Part shown: positions 61,085-64,000 of the stretch, piece by piece
How the letters are laid out: each line of letters begins with the position of its first letter
Position numbering within the stretch: position 1 is the first letter of the stretch
Assembly: GCA_963402885.1 (NCBI GenBank)
Contig: OY727098.1
Span: 27,628,417-27,692,416, forward strand
Direction of reading: 5' to 3'
From: Antedon bifida
Taxonomy: Eukaryota; Echinodermata; Crinoidea; Comatulida; Antedonidae
Length of the DNA: 64,000 nucleotides
Position numbers and translations under genes: made by a program
The notes under the pieces: model-generated
Databases searched by the model: none
What the model was told of the DNA's origin: nothing
The model's input: only the letters and a program-made list of their open reading frames with translations

Positions 61085-64000
61085 CTATTAAAAAATAAAA
61101 CAAATCTGTTATTATGAATTATGAAAATTATCTCTGTGGTAGCAGTGTTAGTGATGAAAAAAATCCGAAAAACGACGAGTATTTTTCTATTAGACTAAAG
61201 TAATAGTAGGCCTAGACAAAATGAATCGTGAAATTTAGAAAATGTATTAATGACATTCACATACAATTCATTTGTTTTGTTTTTGTTGTATAATGTTGTA
61301 GACTGCAAGTGTGCCACGAGTGACATTCAGATTCATCGCCCTGTTAGATACTACCCAAGCAAACAATAGGGTGGGGGGATATGGGAAGAAATTAAATCAA
61401 TACGTCATGATACGCATTTAAAAAAGTTGTAAATAAAAACTTAAATTTAAATATGTATATTGCAATATGAAAATATTTTAAATTGATTAGTTTATTAACT
61501 AAATAATGTGTAAATGTTAATTAATGTAAAGAATAAGATGCTTGTGTTAGACGATAGTCCTGTGTTGAAATGACGTAATAAAATGTTGATGCAATTGCGT
61601 AACGTGTCAGTTTGCTCGTTGAAAGCGGTATCTCATCAAATGACGTCACAAATTCGGCTGTTTTATTCTGTAAATATTAGGACCTCGACTTAACGTAAGG
61701 ACTCTCTATGGTTATGCTTTATTACATCACAAAGTTCATTAATATCCCATAATATTCGACCAATTTTGTTACAAAGTTTGCAAAACTTTTCCAAAAATCT
61801 CAAAAGAATGCCGAAGGGATTGTTGTTGAGCGTGATGAGAAGGAGCGGGAAAATCTTGAATTTTGAGGTACAACAGAACCATGCAATCGTCGTCGCTAAC
61901 CAACGCGCTAAGCATCCGTGTCGAATTCTCATTGCTCAATTAAAGTCGACACATACTCAATGTTTCGGTTCATTTCCTTATAACTTCAGCTAAATAGCTC
62001 ATAACTCTTTCAAAAAGACTATAAACTTAGAAGCTAAAATGAAATTTTTCGAAGATTCTTCTATATAAATTCAAATCTCTGTAATTCAGCAATGTTAATG
62101 CTATGTATAGTTTATGGTTGTGTTGTGTGATCGGATGCGTGTGCAGTTTTAATATCGCGTTAGTAACGCGCATTAGTGAGTTTTCATAATAAAGCAAATT
62201 AGTCTACATGTATATCTTAAGGCGAATGAAACTAAGTTGAACAAACAAATCATGTCGCTTCTACCGCTTTAGTGAAGGAAATCTCATATCGTTTGGCACA
62301 TTCTCATTAATTTAACTGCCTAGATTGTTGGAGACTTTCGCCAAAATGTCATCGGATACTATCCAATCAAATCAAATAATGTGGACGGACGGTCCGTATC
62401 TAGAACGCGTACATGTATTGTGTAACGTATTGGCAATAATATCGCACGCCAAAGCACAATGACGTTTCCGGGGCGATAATTAAGAGTAAACAAAACTGAG
62501 TCGTCATTTAAAAAACGTATTTTGAGCAATAAAGGTTTAATATAGTTGGCCTCCTAACTGCTTTCATTACAGATTAGTACGACGCAACAGTACGTTGATC
62601 TTTAATAGGATGATGCACTTCAAATTAGAAATAGAAAACAAAATACAATACACTATGGTTTAGAGATGTTTAAAAAAAGATTCTGTTTGCGCTCTGAATT
62701 TTACGATGGTCAGCCGATGGTTAATGCTGTTGTGCTACTGATTAAAAAGTCCACTCTTTGCCCCTCCTAGTCCACGTACTGTAGCTATGCTTAAATATTT
62801 AATCTATTGTTAGTCCATTCTTTACTCTCTCGTACCACTGTTAAAGAATGTATCACCTGGTGCATTTAAATATATAGTCTGGCTCTATGTAGGAAGCTAT
62901 TTGAAAGCAAACGTTGCAGGTAAAATTGACCACCGCACACACGCGAATAACGCGTGTAGGTATTTTTAATCCAAAATATTAATAATAAGTAGTTTTGTGC
63001 TACGGTCGAGTACCTGGTGCATGTCAATGCACAAATTATCTATAAATTATTGAAGTTGTATTTAACTATACAATTCGATTACTTTATCCCCAATGAGGTG
63101 TGTCTAATCGCCGCTATTGCATTGCCAACCAAGGCACCTCCCCACAGACCACTCAACTCTTTTATCAGTTTTGTTTTCGTTAAGGAAAAATGAGTATTCG
63201 AAAGGGAATGTTATAGTTGTCATTAATAACTTCCATTTGACTCATATCCTATATTTTAATGTTGGTGAATCAATAGTTGTATTTATTTATCTCATTAAAT
63301 GTACATCATCTGGCTTCAAACGAAGACGTTAATCATTCCACCTCAACGATAATGATACAGTTATCATAATGATAGATAACTTTATTTAGAGCTATCATTT
63401 GAACCTTTCAATATGCTGGTTGGGCCTAGTAGGCCTATCCACACAATTTACCCACATCGGGCCAAAACAACCGCTAAATATATCTCAATAAATTCCTAAA
63501 TTTAAAAAAAAATGTATTACGGTGTCCAGTCAGCCAGAGCTTAAACACAAAGGCACATGTAAATTGTAATGCTTTTGTACCGTATTGAAACATTGAGCGA
63601 ATAGAGACACGTCACAGAACTAAGAACAATGCTGTGCACGAACAGGTACCTGGGAGTGTGGCGTCCAAAAGAAAACTAAAGATCAAGAATTGCGAAAATG
63701 TGAAAGAACAAGGTATGTAGCGATTGTAGAGCTCAAGACAAGGAGGAAAGCGTGGACAAGAAACAGGTAGTATGAGAGGTGTTTTTGTTTTGGGAAATTG
63801 AGGCGCGGCAGGCAGATTGTGTATTCTGTTGAGTCGTCGCTGTTTAACCTATAACTTGTAAAATATATTGAATTGCATCTGCAGTATTAAAATGAGAAAG
63901 ACGCAAACCTGTTGAAATAGTATAACAGCGATAAGAGATGGATGGATTATTAAACACTTAGGATGATGGGAAATGTAATTTGAGATCCGATATCAATGAT
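61085..64000. other. Region without a supported gene
   Basis: No exon of a known family and no signal-peptide or repeat-bearing frame was found. A perfect CRE-type palindrome TGACGTCA lies at 61641-61648. Two weak exon-like ends occur (ACAAGGTATGTAG at about 63708, AACAGGTAGTATG at about 63762) but no reading frame supports them. Confidence 0.45.

Noticed and set aside
61690..61993. Overlapping 75-80 codon frames on both strands
   Set aside because: Neither shows a domain or a splice context; overlapping frames of this size are expected by chance.

Overview
This is eukaryotic, AT-rich animal DNA with intron-split genes, GT-AG splice sites and many short non-autonomous transposons. It is most likely from an echinoderm. 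The evidence is a multi-copy neuropeptide precursor whose peptides begin Ala-Asn (like the 'AN peptides' described from sea urchins and other echinoderms), the recurrent AGGCCTA motif, and the mix of deuterostome gene families. I cannot name the class or species.

Layout, left to right. (1) 1-323: the last two coding exons of DBT, the E2 acyltransferase of the branched-chain 2-oxoacid dehydrogenase complex. (2) 2857-6032: a complete six-exon TLCD4/TMEM56-type TLC-domain membrane protein. (3) 8212-10005, minus strand: a complete five-exon SMIM7. (4) 10992-32847: a five-exon ST6GALNAC3/5/6-type sialyltransferase, head-to-head with SMIM7, with an 11 kb first intron full of mobile elements. (5) 35620-41083: an eight-exon ZRANB2 (two RanBP2-type zinc fingers) that needs one GC-AG intron. 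(6) 41084-53761: about 12.7 kb with no supported gene, holding a tRNA-Ser-derived SINE, MITEs and minisatellites. (7) 53762-61084: a CCAAT/TATA promoter and short non-coding exon, a 5.2 kb intron, then one large coding exon for a secreted precursor with 21 near-identical peptide copies. (8) 61085-64000: no supported gene.

The genes do not form one pathway: mitochondrial branched-chain amino-acid catabolism, a multi-pass lipid-type membrane protein, a small membrane protein, a Golgi glycosyltransferase, a splicing-associated RNA-binding protein and a neuropeptide. From memory of the human map, four of them (DBT, TLCD4, ST6GALNAC3/5, ZRANB2) have counterparts on human 1p21-p31, so the block may be an ancient linkage.

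The most unusual property of the window is tandem duplication at every scale. There are four non-coding minisatellites (17, 26, 40 and 43/44 bp units) and a 69-bp repeat that is the neuropeptide coding sequence. In two unrelated genes the 3' end of an exon plus its splice donor has been copied in tandem. At least five palindromic or TIR-bearing element families are visible, some with clear 3- or 4-bp target-site duplications. Gene models were built by reading splice sites and reading phase by eye and by comparison with remembered family sequences; no search or alignment was run.
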